Source of the DNA: JADHLJ01 sp038118725
GTDB lineage: Bacteria; Pseudomonadota; Alphaproteobacteria; Thalassobaculales; Thalassobaculaceae
Assembly (NCBI GenBank): GCA_038118725.1
Contig: JAYOIK010000009.1
Location: 1-64,000, forward strand
DNA length: 64,000 nt
Direction: 5' to 3'
Positions within the stretch are counted from its first letter, which is position 1. Each line of letters begins with the position of its first letter. The position numbers and the translations under genes are program-made. Below are positions 25,598-33,807 of this stretch, piece after piece. The notes under the pieces were generated by a model. It saw only the letters and a program-made list of their open reading frames with translations, was not told the DNA's origin and did not search any database.

Positions 25598-26563
25598 TCA
25601 CTCGGCGATCGCGGCAACCGCCGCAGCGACGTCGTCGGGTCCGCCGAGCGCGCTGGCGGCGATACTCCGATCAATGCGCTTATGCAGACCGGTGAGAACC
25701 TTGCCCGCGCCGACCTCCAAGATCGATGTCACGCCATTTTCCGCCATCCAAAGCACGGATTCGCGCCAACGCACCATCGCCGTGACCTGTTCAACCAGAC
25801 TTTCACGAATTCCCGCGGGGCCTCCGGTCACCGGCGCCGCCAACACATTGGCAACCAGAGGCACCACCGGCTCGTTGATCGTCACCTCATCCAATGCCTC
25901 CGCCATCCGTTCCGCCGCGGGTGCCATGAGGGCGCAATGGAAAGGCGCGCTCACCGGCAGCATGATCGCCTTGCGGATGCCCCGCTCGGAGGCAAGCGCC
26001 ACCGCCGCCTCGACCGCCGACTTCGCGCCGCTCAGCACGGCCTGCCCCGGCGCGTTGTCATTGGCGAGATCGCATACCCCGTCCCTCGAGGCTTCCTCGG
26101 CGATTTCCGTGGCGACATCGATCTCGGCGCCCAAAAGCGCCGCCATGGCGCCCTCGCCGACCGGAACCGCCGTTTGCATCGCCTCGCCGCGCAACCGCAA
26201 CAGCCGCGCGGTGTCGTCCAAGCCGAGCGCGCCGGCCGCCGCCAAGGCGGAATACTCGCCAAGCGAATGCCCGGCGACATAGTCCGCGAAGGTTTCGATA
26301 CTTTTGCCGCTTTCACTCTCGAGCACGCGAAGCGCCGCGATACTGACCGCCATCAGAGCGGGCTGCGCATTCCGGGTCAGGGTCAGCGCGTCCTCGGGGC
26401 CCTCGAACATCAGTTTGGAGAGCGAGTCGCCGAGCGCGTCGTCGACCTGTTGAAACACCTCGCGCGCTATCGGATACGCATCCGCCAACGCCTTGCCCAT
26501 GCCAACCGCCTGAGAGCCCTGTCCCGGGAAAACGATCGCGCGCCCCGTCGTGTTAACCGCCAT
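25598..26563 (-). CDS. fabD: Malonyl-CoA:ACP transacylase
   Basis: A 321-residue enzyme that loads malonyl groups onto ACP. The pattern VFPGQGSQAVGMG is at 11-23, the nucleophilic Ser100 in GHSLGEYSAL, an Arg in LRLRGEAMQ and the catalytic His in VSAPFHCALM. It is first in the minus-strand fatty-acid series and diverges from rpsF across a 302-bp gap that includes short direct repeats (26626-26651). Confidence 0.95.
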   Translation of the reverse strand: MAVNTTGRAIVFPGQGSQAVGMGKALADAYPIAREVFQQVDDALGDSLSKLMFEGPEDALTLTRNAQPALMAVSIAALRVLESESGKSIETFADYVAGHSLGEYSALAAAGALGLDDTARLLRLRGEAMQTAVPVGEGAMAALLGAEIDVATEIAEEASRDGVCDLANDNAPGQAVLSGAKSAVEAAVALASERGIRKAIMLPVSAPFHCALMAPAAERMAEALDEVTINEPVVPLVANVLAAPVTGGPAGIRESLVEQVTAMVRWRESVLWMAENGVTSILEVGAGKVLTGLHKRIDRSIAASALGGPDDVAAAVAAIAE

Positions 26564-26625
26564 CTAGCCGCATCCGTGCCTAGTGATTGTCGATAAGCCA
26601 AAGAGAGGACGCGACACGATCCAAG

Positions 26626-26651
26626 TCAAGTCCGCCACATCAAGTCCGCCA
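26626..26651. repeat. Two-copy direct repeat upstream of fabD
   Basis: The 12-mer TCAAGTCCGCCA occurs at 26626-26637 and again at 26640-26651, a 14-base period, with looser AAGTC copies on both sides. It lies 63-88 bases before the fabD start, so it could be an operator for the fatty-acid genes. It may also be a small tandem duplication without function. Confidence 0.5.
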
Positions 26652-26703
26652 AGTCACGCACGGTCCCGTCAACGTCGGGACAACAAATTATCCCAACCTT
26701 TTC

Positions 26704-26731
26704 TTGCGTCGGGCCGCGATATCTGTATAGT
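26704..26731 (+). promoter_or_regulatory. Candidate housekeeping promoter of rpsF-rpsR
   Basis: A TTGCGT -35 box (26704-26709) and TATAGT -10 box (26726-26731) with a 16-base spacer, 134 bases before the rpsF start. TTGC-type -35 boxes are usual for alphaproteobacterial sigma-70 promoters. The AT-rich bases just upstream (CAACAAATTATC) could act as an UP element. Confidence 0.5.
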
Positions 26732-26865
26732 CCCCCGCTCCTGACATAAGGGCAGGTATGCGCGTAGCGTAATCCACCCCTGTCGGGCTTTTACATAACT
26801 CCTTGCCGGCACCGCCGGCTTGGGACCGCGTGACAGCGGATTCCGATGAGCCATAAGGAGCTTCA

Positions 26866-27297
26866 ATGTCGTACTATGAGTGCGTGTTCATTGCACGCCA
26901 GGAACTTTCCAATACACAAGCCGAGCAGCTCGCCGATCAAATGGCGGAGATTCTCTCCAACAATGGCGCCGAGGTGAAGAATCGCGAGTATTGGGGTCTC
27001 AAGAATCTCGCCTACCGGATCAAGAAGAACCGGAAAGGCCATTACACCATGTTCCACATCGAAGGCCCGTCCGACGCGGTCAAGGAGATGGAGCGAAACA
27101 TGGGTCTCAGCGAGGATGTGCTGCGTCACCTGACCGTTCGGTTGGACGAGCTGCCCGAAGGCCCATCGATCATGATGCAGGCGAAGTCGGATCGGGGTGA
27201 CCGGGCACGTCGGGGTGATCGACCGGACCGCGCGCCGCGCGCCGACCGTGACGATGGCCCTCGCGCCGAGCGCGCCGCCGAGAAAACCGACGCCTGA
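26866..27297 (+). CDS. rpsF: 30S ribosomal protein S6
   Basis: A 143-residue S6. The conserved fold covers about residues 1-98 (YECVFIARQELS, EYWGLKNLAYRIKKNRKGHY, RHLTVRLDELPEGPS), and the rest is a charged Arg/Asp tail common in alphaproteobacteria. S6 pairs with S18 on the 30S platform; rpsR follows 14 bases later. Start ATG has TAAGGAG upstream. Confidence 0.97.
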   Translation: MSYYECVFIARQELSNTQAEQLADQMAEILSNNGAEVKNREYWGLKNLAYRIKKNRKGHYTMFHIEGPSDAVKEMERNMGLSEDVLRHLTVRLDELPEGPSIMMQAKSDRGDRARRGDRPDRAPRADRDDGPRAERAAEKTDA

Positions 27298-27311
27298 TAG
27301 GGAGCAGCAGA

Positions 27312-27566
27312 ATGAGCACATTATCCATTTCCCGTCCGGCGGTTCGTCGTCCCTTCACCCGTCGGCGCAAGTCCTGCCCGTTCTCCGGCAAGAACGCGCC
27401 GCAAATCGACTATAAGGACGTGAAACTGCTGCAACGTTTCATCTCCGAGCGTGGCAAGATCGTGCCGAGCCGGATCACGGCGGTTTCCGCCAAGAAACAG
27501 CGTCACCTGTCAAAGGCGATCAAGCGCGCGCGTTTCCTGGCCTTGATCCCTTACCTGCTTTCCTAA
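27312..27566 (+). CDS. rpsR: 30S ribosomal protein S18
   Basis: An 84-residue S18 with the expected FTRRRKSCPFSGKN, DYKDVKLLQRFISERGKI and PSRITAVSAKKQRHLSKAIKRAR in overlapping parts. The N-terminal Cys is of the type that binds zinc in some S18 forms, but only one is present here. AGGGAG precedes the start. It is co-transcribed with rpsF and probably with the DUF2232 gene and rplI. Confidence 0.97.
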   Translation: MSTLSISRPAVRRPFTRRRKSCPFSGKNAPQIDYKDVKLLQRFISERGKIVPSRITAVSAKKQRHLSKAIKRARFLALIPYLLS

Positions 27567-27605
27567 ATTGACGCTCAGGGCGGCGAAAACAAACGGCGAT
27601 GCGGT

Positions 27606-28586
27606 ATGAAATCGGCATGGCTCCTAATGGGGAGTGCCTCGCTGGTCAGCGCGGGGTTGTACCTTTCGGCCCAAATGGGTTCGGCGGGGTCCCTCGTGCT
27701 CGCCCTGCTGGCGCCGTTGCCCCTGTTTCTCGTCGGGTTGTCCATGGGCGCGCGCGCGGTCAGCATATCCGGCGCGGCGGCGGCCTTGATCGTCATTTTT
27801 GTTACCGGTGGGCTCGGAGCGGTGATGTACATCTTCACCCATGCCGCGCCGGCGTTTCTGATTGCGTGGAAAGCCGGGCTTTCGCGGCCAGTTTCCGATT
27901 CGTCGGGGGCGACCACCCATCTCTGGTATCCGCCGGGACTGCTTATCGTGTGGCTCGCGGCGCCGCCGATCGCCATGCTGGTTCTAGCCTTTGGGTATGG
28001 CACGGCGACCGGAGATGGTTTCAAGGAACTGGTGGCCAACCACATGGAGCCGGTGCTTCAGGTTATTCGATCGGCGCCAAGCGAGACCATTCCGGGATTG
28101 GCCGACAAACCGTCGACGGAACAAATGGCGGCGATCGAGGATCTCGTCGTGCGGCTGATACCGGTGACCATTGCCTTGGTGGGGATGTTCACGTCGCTGG
28201 CGAACGGGCTGCTTGCGCAAAACCTCCTGGTTCGTTTCGGGCGCAATGTCAGGCCTTCGCCACGCATGTCGGAGATCGTTCTGCCGCTCTGGCTGATCGG
28301 GGCAATGGCCGGGTGTCTACTGGTGCATTTTCTGGTCGGCGGGGATCTCGGTTTTCTGGCCGCGACGGTCGCGGGGATCCTGGCGTTTCCGGTGTTCATG
28401 TCTGGTCTCGGCGTTGCGCATGCACTGGCGGAACGAACCAAATCGCCCTTTGCCATCCTGTTCATGACCTACGCGATGCTGATGATCGCGGGCTATGTCA
28501 TGATGATTGTGATGACCGCCGTGGGGCTGATCGATCACTTCGCGGGCTTGAAGGCTCGCATTCGCGCGGGATCAAATCAGACATGA
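27606..28586 (+). CDS. DUF2232 (YybS-like) membrane protein
   Basis: A 326-residue inner-membrane protein with about eight hydrophobic segments. It resembles the DUF2232/YybS family, whose genes lie between rpsR and rplI in many alphaproteobacteria, just as here. The family is related in plan to small membrane proteins of ECF-type transport and to Bacillus YybS; no function is established. No catalytic motif was seen. It starts 39 bases after rpsR and ends 73 before rplI, so it is probably in the ribosomal-protein operon. Confidence 0.8.
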   Translation: MKSAWLLMGSASLVSAGLYLSAQMGSAGSLVLALLAPLPLFLVGLSMGARAVSISGAAAALIVIFVTGGLGAVMYIFTHAAPAFLIAWKAGLSRPVSDSSGATTHLWYPPGLLIVWLAAPPIAMLVLAFGYGTATGDGFKELVANHMEPVLQVIRSAPSETIPGLADKPSTEQMAAIEDLVVRLIPVTIALVGMFTSLANGLLAQNLLVRFGRNVRPSPRMSEIVLPLWLIGAMAGCLLVHFLVGGDLGFLAATVAGILAFPVFMSGLGVAHALAERTKSPFAILFMTYAMLMIAGYVMMIVMTAVGLIDHFAGLKARIRAGSNQT

Positions 28587-28659
28587 TCCCGGGCTTTACC
28601 TATTCGCGGACCACCGGTCCCATCCTTATCACACACCGTTCTCCGTAGGAGCGAAGGTC

Positions 28660-29277
28660 ATGGAAGTCATCCTTCTCGAACGCATTGAAAAACTCGGCCA
28701 GATGGGCGACGTCGTATCGGTCAAATCCGGCTACGCGCGTAACTATCTGCTGCCGCAGAAGAAAGCATTGCGCAAAACCAAGGAGAACGTCTCGTTCTTC
28801 GAAACCCAGAAAGCCCAGCTTGAGGCCGACAACCTTACCCGCCGCGAAGAGGCGGAAAAGGTCGCCGCCAGGATCGAAGGCCTGACGGTTCCGATCATTC
28901 GCGCCGCCGGCGAGAGTGGCCAACTCTACGGCTCGGTGACCGCGCGCGATATCGCCGAGGCGGTGACCGCGGGCGGCATGACCGTTACGCGCCAGCAAGT
29001 GGTCCTGGACCGCGCTCTCAAGGTCTTGGGCTTGGAACCGATCAGGGTTTCCCTGCATCCCGAGGTCAATGTAACAGTCACCGTAAATATCGCCCGCAGC
29101 GAAGAAGAGGCTGAACAGCAGCTCGAGCTCGGACGCGCGGTCGGCACCGGGGATGAAATTGACGAGGACGAGGGCGAGGATCTCCAGGTCGCCGCCGAGG
29201 CGCTGTTCGAACCCCCCGCCGAGGAAGCGCCGGCCGCGGACGATGCCGGCGAAGCCGAAGAGACCACGGCTTCCTAA
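28660..29277 (+). CDS. rplI: 50S ribosomal protein L9
   Basis: A 205-residue L9. The N-terminal rRNA-binding domain begins MEVILLERIEKLGQMGD and continues VKSGYARNYLLPQKKA; the C-terminal domain has GQLYGSVTARDIAEA. The last 55 residues are an acidic tail longer than the usual 150-residue L9, as seen in alphaproteobacteria. TAGGAGCG precedes the start. A terminator-like hairpin lies 49 bases after the stop. Confidence 0.97.
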   Translation: MEVILLERIEKLGQMGDVVSVKSGYARNYLLPQKKALRKTKENVSFFETQKAQLEADNLTRREEAEKVAARIEGLTVPIIRAAGESGQLYGSVTARDIAEAVTAGGMTVTRQQVVLDRALKVLGLEPIRVSLHPEVNVTVTVNIARSEEEAEQQLELGRAVGTGDEIDEDEGEDLQVAAEALFEPPAEEAPAADDAGEAEETTAS

Positions 29278-29325
29278 AGTTCCTCAATATCGCCGCTCAG
29301 CCACGAGCTGGGTCGGTTCGGAAAG

Positions 29326-29347
29326 ACGGCGCGCCTCGGCGCGCCGT
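29326..29347 (+). terminator. Hairpin terminator between rplI and dnaB
   Basis: A perfect 10-bp inverted repeat ACGGCGCGCC / GGCGCGCCGT with a 2-base centre (so at least a 9-bp stem with a 4-base loop), followed by TTGCCGTTTATCC. The T-run is broken, so strength is uncertain. Position after rplI and before an AT-rich dnaB promoter zone fits an operon end. Confidence 0.65.
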
Positions 29348-29463
29348 TTGCCGTTTATCCTCGCGAATCACCCGAGGGGATTTTCCTCCCGACAATGTTA
29401 TACCCGTAATTAACATATCGGATAAATTATAAAGCATTGAATTTACTGTTCTTTTTATAACCT

Positions 29464-31023
29464 GTGGACTCTATTTCAATGCGTTCGGGCGCGAACCCTG
29501 CTATGGTCCGTGCCATGGTAACGCTGGATGACCCCACGAATGTTACGGCACTTGGCCTACGCGATGTAGGCCCCGTGCCGATGCGAGAACCGCCCCATAA
29601 CCTGGAGGCGGAACAGGGGCTCTTGGGCGCGATCCTTGTCAATAACCGCGCGTTCGAGCAAGTAGGCGAATATCTGACGGCCGAGCAATTCGCCGATCCG
29701 GCGCATGGTCGCATTTTCGAGGCCTGCGGTCGCTTGATCGAGCGCGGCCAGATCGCCAATCCCGTCACCTTGAAACCGCTTTTCGATCAGGACGAAGCTC
29801 TCGCCGATGTCGGCGGCGCGCAATACCTGGTCCGACTGGCCGCGTCGGTCGTTACAGTAATCAATGCCGAGGATTACGGTCGCGCGATCCGCGACGCGCA
29901 TATCCGGCGCCAGTTGATCGATCTTGGCGAGGATATCGTCAACGACGCCTACACCCAGGATCTGGAAGCGCCGGCGACGGACCAGATCGAGATCGCCGAG
30001 GGAAAACTATTCTCACTGGCGGAAAATGGGTCGTCGGAGGGCGGCTTCAGACCTTTTGGCGAGGCCTTGGCCGAATCCGTGCGGATGGCCGAGGCGGCTT
30101 TCAAGCGCGATGGCGGGTTGGCCGGCGTCGCGACCGGCTTTAAGGACCTGGACAAACAACTCGGAGGCCTGCACCCCTCCGATCTGTTGATCCTGGCGGG
30201 CCGGCCCGCGATGGGGAAAACCGCGCTGGTCACCAATATCGCGTTTCACGTGGCGACCTCGCAACCCGCCGAGGACGGCAAGAAACCCGTGGTCGCGTTC
30301 TTCTCGCTCGAGATGTCGGCGGAGCAACTGGCCGCCCGTGTTCTGTCGGAAACGACGGAGATTTCATCCGAGAAAATTCGGCGCGGCGAGTTGAACGGGG
30401 ATGATTTTCAGAAACTCGTGCAATCGAGCCAGGAGTTAGAAAGCGCTCCGCTCTTCATCGACGACACCCCGGCGATCACGATCTCGGCAATGCGCACCCG
30501 CGCGCGTCGCCTGAAACGACAACAGGGCTTGAGCCTGATCGTTGTTGATTACCTGCAACTGATGCGCCCCGCGGCCGGGCAGCGCCCGGAGAACCGGGTG
30601 CAGGAAATCTCGTCGATCACGCAAGGTCTGAAAGCCATCGCCAAGGAATTGGATGTTCCCGTCGTCGCGCTATCCCAGCTATCGCGCGCGGTGGAGCAAC
30701 GCGAGGACAAGCGACCGGTTCTCGCGGACTTGCGGGAATCCGGATCAATCGAGCAGGATGCCGACGTGGTTATGTTCGTGTTCCGCGAGGAATATTATCT
30801 CGGCAAGGCTGAACCGGTTCAGCGCCCCGAGGAGAACGACGAGAAATATCACGAGCGCGTGGATCAGTGGCAGGAGCGCTGCAACAAGGCCTACGGCAAG
30901 GCGGAGGTCATCATCGGCAAGCAACGCCATGGCCCTACCGGCACGGTGATCATGCACTTTCATGGCCCCACCACGAAGTTCTCGGATTATATACCGGACG
31001 ATCATTTGCCAGAGCGGTTCTGA
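29464..31023 (+). CDS. dnaB: Replicative DNA helicase
   Basis: A 519-residue hexameric helicase. The N-terminal domain starts near PPHNLEAEQGLLGAILVNN (44-61); the RecA-like C-terminal domain has Walker A AGRPAMGKT (245-253), a FFSLEMSAEQLA segment, SLIVVDYLQLM (Walker B) and ADLRESGSIEQDADVVMF. No intein is present. The start is uncertain: GTG 29464 and ATGs at 29479, 29503 and 29515 are possible and none has a clear ribosome site. The AT-rich stretch 29395-29462 is the likely promoter zone. Its TGA overlaps the alr start by one base. Confidence 0.95.
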   Translation: MDSISMRSGANPAMVRAMVTLDDPTNVTALGLRDVGPVPMREPPHNLEAEQGLLGAILVNNRAFEQVGEYLTAEQFADPAHGRIFEACGRLIERGQIANPVTLKPLFDQDEALADVGGAQYLVRLAASVVTVINAEDYGRAIRDAHIRRQLIDLGEDIVNDAYTQDLEAPATDQIEIAEGKLFSLAENGSSEGGFRPFGEALAESVRMAEAAFKRDGGLAGVATGFKDLDKQLGGLHPSDLLILAGRPAMGKTALVTNIAFHVATSQPAEDGKKPVVAFFSLEMSAEQLAARVLSETTEISSEKIRRGELNGDDFQKLVQSSQELESAPLFIDDTPAITISAMRTRARRLKRQQGLSLIVVDYLQLMRPAAGQRPENRVQEISSITQGLKAIAKELDVPVVALSQLSRAVEQREDKRPVLADLRESGSIEQDADVVMFVFREEYYLGKAEPVQRPEENDEKYHERVDQWQERCNKAYGKAEVIIGKQRHGPTGTVIMHFHGPTTKFSDYIPDDHLPERF

Positions 31024-32168
31024 TGCCCGAGGACACGCCAGCTCCAGCGGATCCTGGTGCCTCGACGGCGGCTTCCTTGCTCCACGTCGATCTCGACGCG
31101 GTGGCGGACAACTATCGACTGCTTCAATCCAAACTCGGCGCGACCCGTTGCGGCGCGGCGATGAAGGCGGACGCCTACGGCCTCGGCGCGGCGCGGGTGG
31201 CGCCGGTTCTCGCGGCCGAGGGGTGCCGCGCGTTCTTCGTGGCAACCTTGGGCGAAGGCATCGAGCTGCGAAAGCTGCTTCCCGCCGATGACATCGAAAT
31301 CATCATGCTGGGCGGCATTCTCGCGGGCACGGAGGACACCTTCGTCGAACACCGCCTTACCCCGGTTGCCAATGATCCCGGCCAGATCGAGCTTTGGCGC
31401 GCCCAGTGCCGTCGCCTCGGACGACCGCTGGATGCTATGTTGCATGTCGATACCGGCATGAACCGGCTTGGGCTCTCGCCTTCCGATCTGGACAGGGTGT
31501 CGGCGACGCCCGAGGTTTTCGAAGGCGCGAATTGGACCCACGTGATCTCGCATCTCGCATGCGCCGACGAGCCGGAACACCCCGCCAACGAGGCGCAACT
31601 CGCCAGATTCGAGCATGCCAAGGCGCGACTACCGGCCATGAAGGGGAGTTTCGCTAACTCGGGCGCGGTGTTTCTCGGTTCGCGCTATTACTTCGACCTG
31701 GCTCGCCCCGGCATCGCGATCTACGGCGGCAATCCGACCGGCAAGCCCCCGAACCCGATGCGCCAAACCATACGCGTGCTCGGACGCATCCTTCAGGTCC
31801 GGGACGTCACGCCGGGCATGACCGTCGGCTATGGCGGCACCCACGAGGTGACGAAAGTCGGGCGGGTCGCGACCGTCGCGGCGGGCTACGCGGACGGATA
31901 TCTGCGCTCTGGAAGCAGCAGTGCCCATGTCTATCTTGGCCAAACCCGCCTACCCGTGATAGGACGCGTCTCGATGGATGTGATCACCGTCGACGTCACC
32001 AGCGTCCCACCGGAGGACACTCGCCCCGGGAAGTTCATGGAACTTCTGGGAGACCGGGTTACACCGGATGAGGCGGGGGCCGCGGCGGGAACCATTTCCT
32101 ATGAGTTTCTCACCAGCCTCGGCCGGCGCTACCATCGGATATACGCGCCATCTTCCAGAACAGCCTAG
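31023..32168 (+). CDS. alr: Alanine racemase
   Basis: A 381-residue PLP enzyme that makes D-alanine for peptidoglycan. The PLP Lys48 is in AAMKADAYGLG, and the Tyr of the C-terminal domain lies in TVGYGGTHEV. The later segments GRVSMDVITVDVT and ELLGDRV are typical. The ATG at 31023 overlaps the dnaB stop codon by one base (TGATG), a coupling arrangement; the longer frame into dnaB is not coding. The dnaB-alr order is common in alphaproteobacteria. Confidence 0.94.
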   Translation: MPEDTPAPADPGASTAASLLHVDLDAVADNYRLLQSKLGATRCGAAMKADAYGLGAARVAPVLAAEGCRAFFVATLGEGIELRKLLPADDIEIIMLGGILAGTEDTFVEHRLTPVANDPGQIELWRAQCRRLGRPLDAMLHVDTGMNRLGLSPSDLDRVSATPEVFEGANWTHVISHLACADEPEHPANEAQLARFEHAKARLPAMKGSFANSGAVFLGSRYYFDLARPGIAIYGGNPTGKPPNPMRQTIRVLGRILQVRDVTPGMTVGYGGTHEVTKVGRVATVAAGYADGYLRSGSSSAHVYLGQTRLPVIGRVSMDVITVDVTSVPPEDTRPGKFMELLGDRVTPDEAGAAAGTISYEFLTSLGRRYHRIYAPSSRTA

Positions 32169-32210
32169 GCACTGGCGAGGCAGTCGGTAACAGCGGGACC
32201 CAGGCCAGAC

Positions 32211-32984
32211 ATGAATCCTCTCGCCACGATCGGTCGCGCTTTTCTCGATTTTCTCGCCGCCATCGGCCGGCTGGTGATATTCGCCGGCCTTTCGGTTTCG
32301 CACTGCGTCCGGCCTCCGTTCTACCCACGTATTCTGCTCAAGCAGATCATCGAGATCGGGTATTACTCGCTTCCCGTCGTGGGCTTGACGACCTTGTTCT
32401 CCGGTATGGTCCTGGCGCTACAAAGCTATACGGGCTTCGCTCGGTTCTCCGCCGAGGGCGCGGTGGCGACGGTGGTTGTGCTGTCGATCACCCGAGAGTT
32501 GGGTCCGGTCTTGGCGGGGCTCATGGTCGCCGGTCGGATCGGCGCATCCATGGCGGCGGAGATCGGCACCATGCGGGTCACCGAACAGATCGACGCACTG
32601 ACGACGCTTTCCACCAATCCCTACAAGTACCTCGTCGCCCCGCGCATCCTGGCGGGGGTTATCAGTCTCCCCTTCCTGGTATTGATCGGCGATATCATCG
32701 GCGTCTTCGGTGGCTATATCGTCGGGGTGTATAAACTCGGCTTCAATGCCGGGACCTATCTGCAAAGAACCATCGAATTCCTGGAACCGATCGACGTTAT
32801 CTCAGGCCTCGTGAAAGCCGCCGCCTTCGGATTTCTGGTAGCACTGATGGGGTGCTATCACGGCTATCGTTCCGGGCGCGGAGCCCAGGGGGTCGGCGCC
32901 GCGACGACCAACGCGGTGGTATCGGCCTCGATCCTGATCCTGGTGGCGAATTACGGCATTACCACGCTGTTCTTCTCGCAATGA
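32211..32984 (+). CDS. mlaE: MlaE-family ABC transporter permease
   Basis: A 257-residue inner-membrane protein of the MlaE/YrbE family, the permease of the phospholipid transport system that maintains outer-membrane lipid asymmetry. Five to six hydrophobic helices are visible, and the family-typical segment ITRELGPVLAGLMVAGRIGASMAAEIGTM is present (about residues 94-122). It is followed 13 bases later by the ATPase mlaF. The substrate-binding mlaD and mlaC are not in this window. Confidence 0.88.
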   Translation: MNPLATIGRAFLDFLAAIGRLVIFAGLSVSHCVRPPFYPRILLKQIIEIGYYSLPVVGLTTLFSGMVLALQSYTGFARFSAEGAVATVVVLSITRELGPVLAGLMVAGRIGASMAAEIGTMRVTEQIDALTTLSTNPYKYLVAPRILAGVISLPFLVLIGDIIGVFGGYIVGVYKLGFNAGTYLQRTIEFLEPIDVISGLVKAAAFGFLVALMGCYHGYRSGRGAQGVGAATTNAVVSASILILVANYGITTLFFSQ

Positions 32985-32997
32985 CGGTGATTCCGCG

Positions 32998-33780
32998 ATG
33001 AGTTCCGGCATCCAACCCAAGGTTTCGATCCGTGATCTCAACATGGCGTTCGGCGCGAACCACGTGTTGCGGAATCTCAACCTCGAAATCGCCACCGGTG
33101 AGTCGGTGGTGGTGATCGGCGGCTCGGGTACCGGAAAATCCGTGCTCATCAAATGCCTGGTTGGTCTGATGGAACCGGACAGCGGCACGATCGCGCTGGA
33201 TGGTGAGCCGATAACCGGCCTATCGACCAGCGATCGAGAGGCCAGGATGGCTCGCTTCGGGCTGTTGTTTCAGAATGGCGCCTTGTTCGATTCGTTGTCG
33301 GTTCTGGACAATGTCGCCTTCGGCATGGTGAGCGCTCAAGGTCGCCCCGCCGCCGAGGCCAAGCCGGTCGCGCTGGAAAAACTCGCCATGGTCGGCTTGG
33401 ACGAGAGCGTCGCCGCCATGTATCCGGCCGAGCTTTCCGGCGGAATGCGCAAGCGGGTCGCCCTGGCCAGAACCATAGCAACCGAGCCGGATATCCTCCT
33501 TTTCGACGAACCCACGACGGGATTGGATCCAGTGATGGGCGACGTGATCGATCAGCTCATCATCAAATGCGTCAAGGAACTCGGCGCGACGGCGCTGACT
33601 ATCACCCACGACATGGAAAGCGCCAAACGCATCGGCGATCGGATCGCCATGCTTTATGATGGCCGGATCATCTGGGCCGGGTCGGCTGAAACCGTGGATG
33701 CCTCGGGTCACGACCATGTGGATCAGTTCGTCCATGGCCGCGTCGACGGCCCGATTGCCTTCGCGACCCGTCGGCATTGA
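32998..33780 (+). CDS. mlaF: MlaF-family ABC transporter ATP-binding protein
   Basis: A 260-residue ABC ATPase. Walker A is GGSGTGKS (41-48), the signature is ELSGGMRKRVALAR (near 142-155) and Walker B with the catalytic Glu is ILLFDEPTTGLDP. The GGMRKR form of the signature is typical of MlaF (Mkl) proteins. It powers lipid movement by the MlaE permease encoded just before it. RadA follows 27 bases after the stop. Confidence 0.9.
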   Translation: MSSGIQPKVSIRDLNMAFGANHVLRNLNLEIATGESVVVIGGSGTGKSVLIKCLVGLMEPDSGTIALDGEPITGLSTSDREARMARFGLLFQNGALFDSLSVLDNVAFGMVSAQGRPAAEAKPVALEKLAMVGLDESVAAMYPAELSGGMRKRVALARTIATEPDILLFDEPTTGLDPVMGDVIDQLIIKCVKELGATALTITHDMESAKRIGDRIAMLYDGRIIWAGSAETVDASGHDHVDQFVHGRVDGPIAFATRRH

Positions 33781-33807
33781 GCGAAACCAAGAGGGAGTTC
33801 CTTTGAC

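Larger units (their letters stand above)
26564..26865. other. Divergent regulatory region between fabD and rpsF
   Basis: A 302-bp gap with no gene. It contains, in order, a direct repeat (26626-26651), a partial palindrome GGGACAACAAATTATCCC (26677-26694), a candidate plus-strand promoter (26704-26731) and a leader of about 130 bases before rpsF with a GCCGGC-ACC-GCCGGC hairpin at 26805-26819. In many bacteria the S6:S18 complex binds such a leader to repress its own operon; whether this one does is inference. Confidence 0.55.

Noticed and set aside
29410..29433. TTAACA and TATAAA as a dnaB promoter
   Set aside because: The spacer is 12 bases, too short for sigma-70. The zone is AT-rich and probably holds the promoter, but the boxes cannot be fixed.
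29338..29475. DnaA-box-like words near dnaB (TTATCC, CTGTGGA)
   Set aside because: Each matches only part of the 9-base consensus and they are not clustered, so an origin is not supported.
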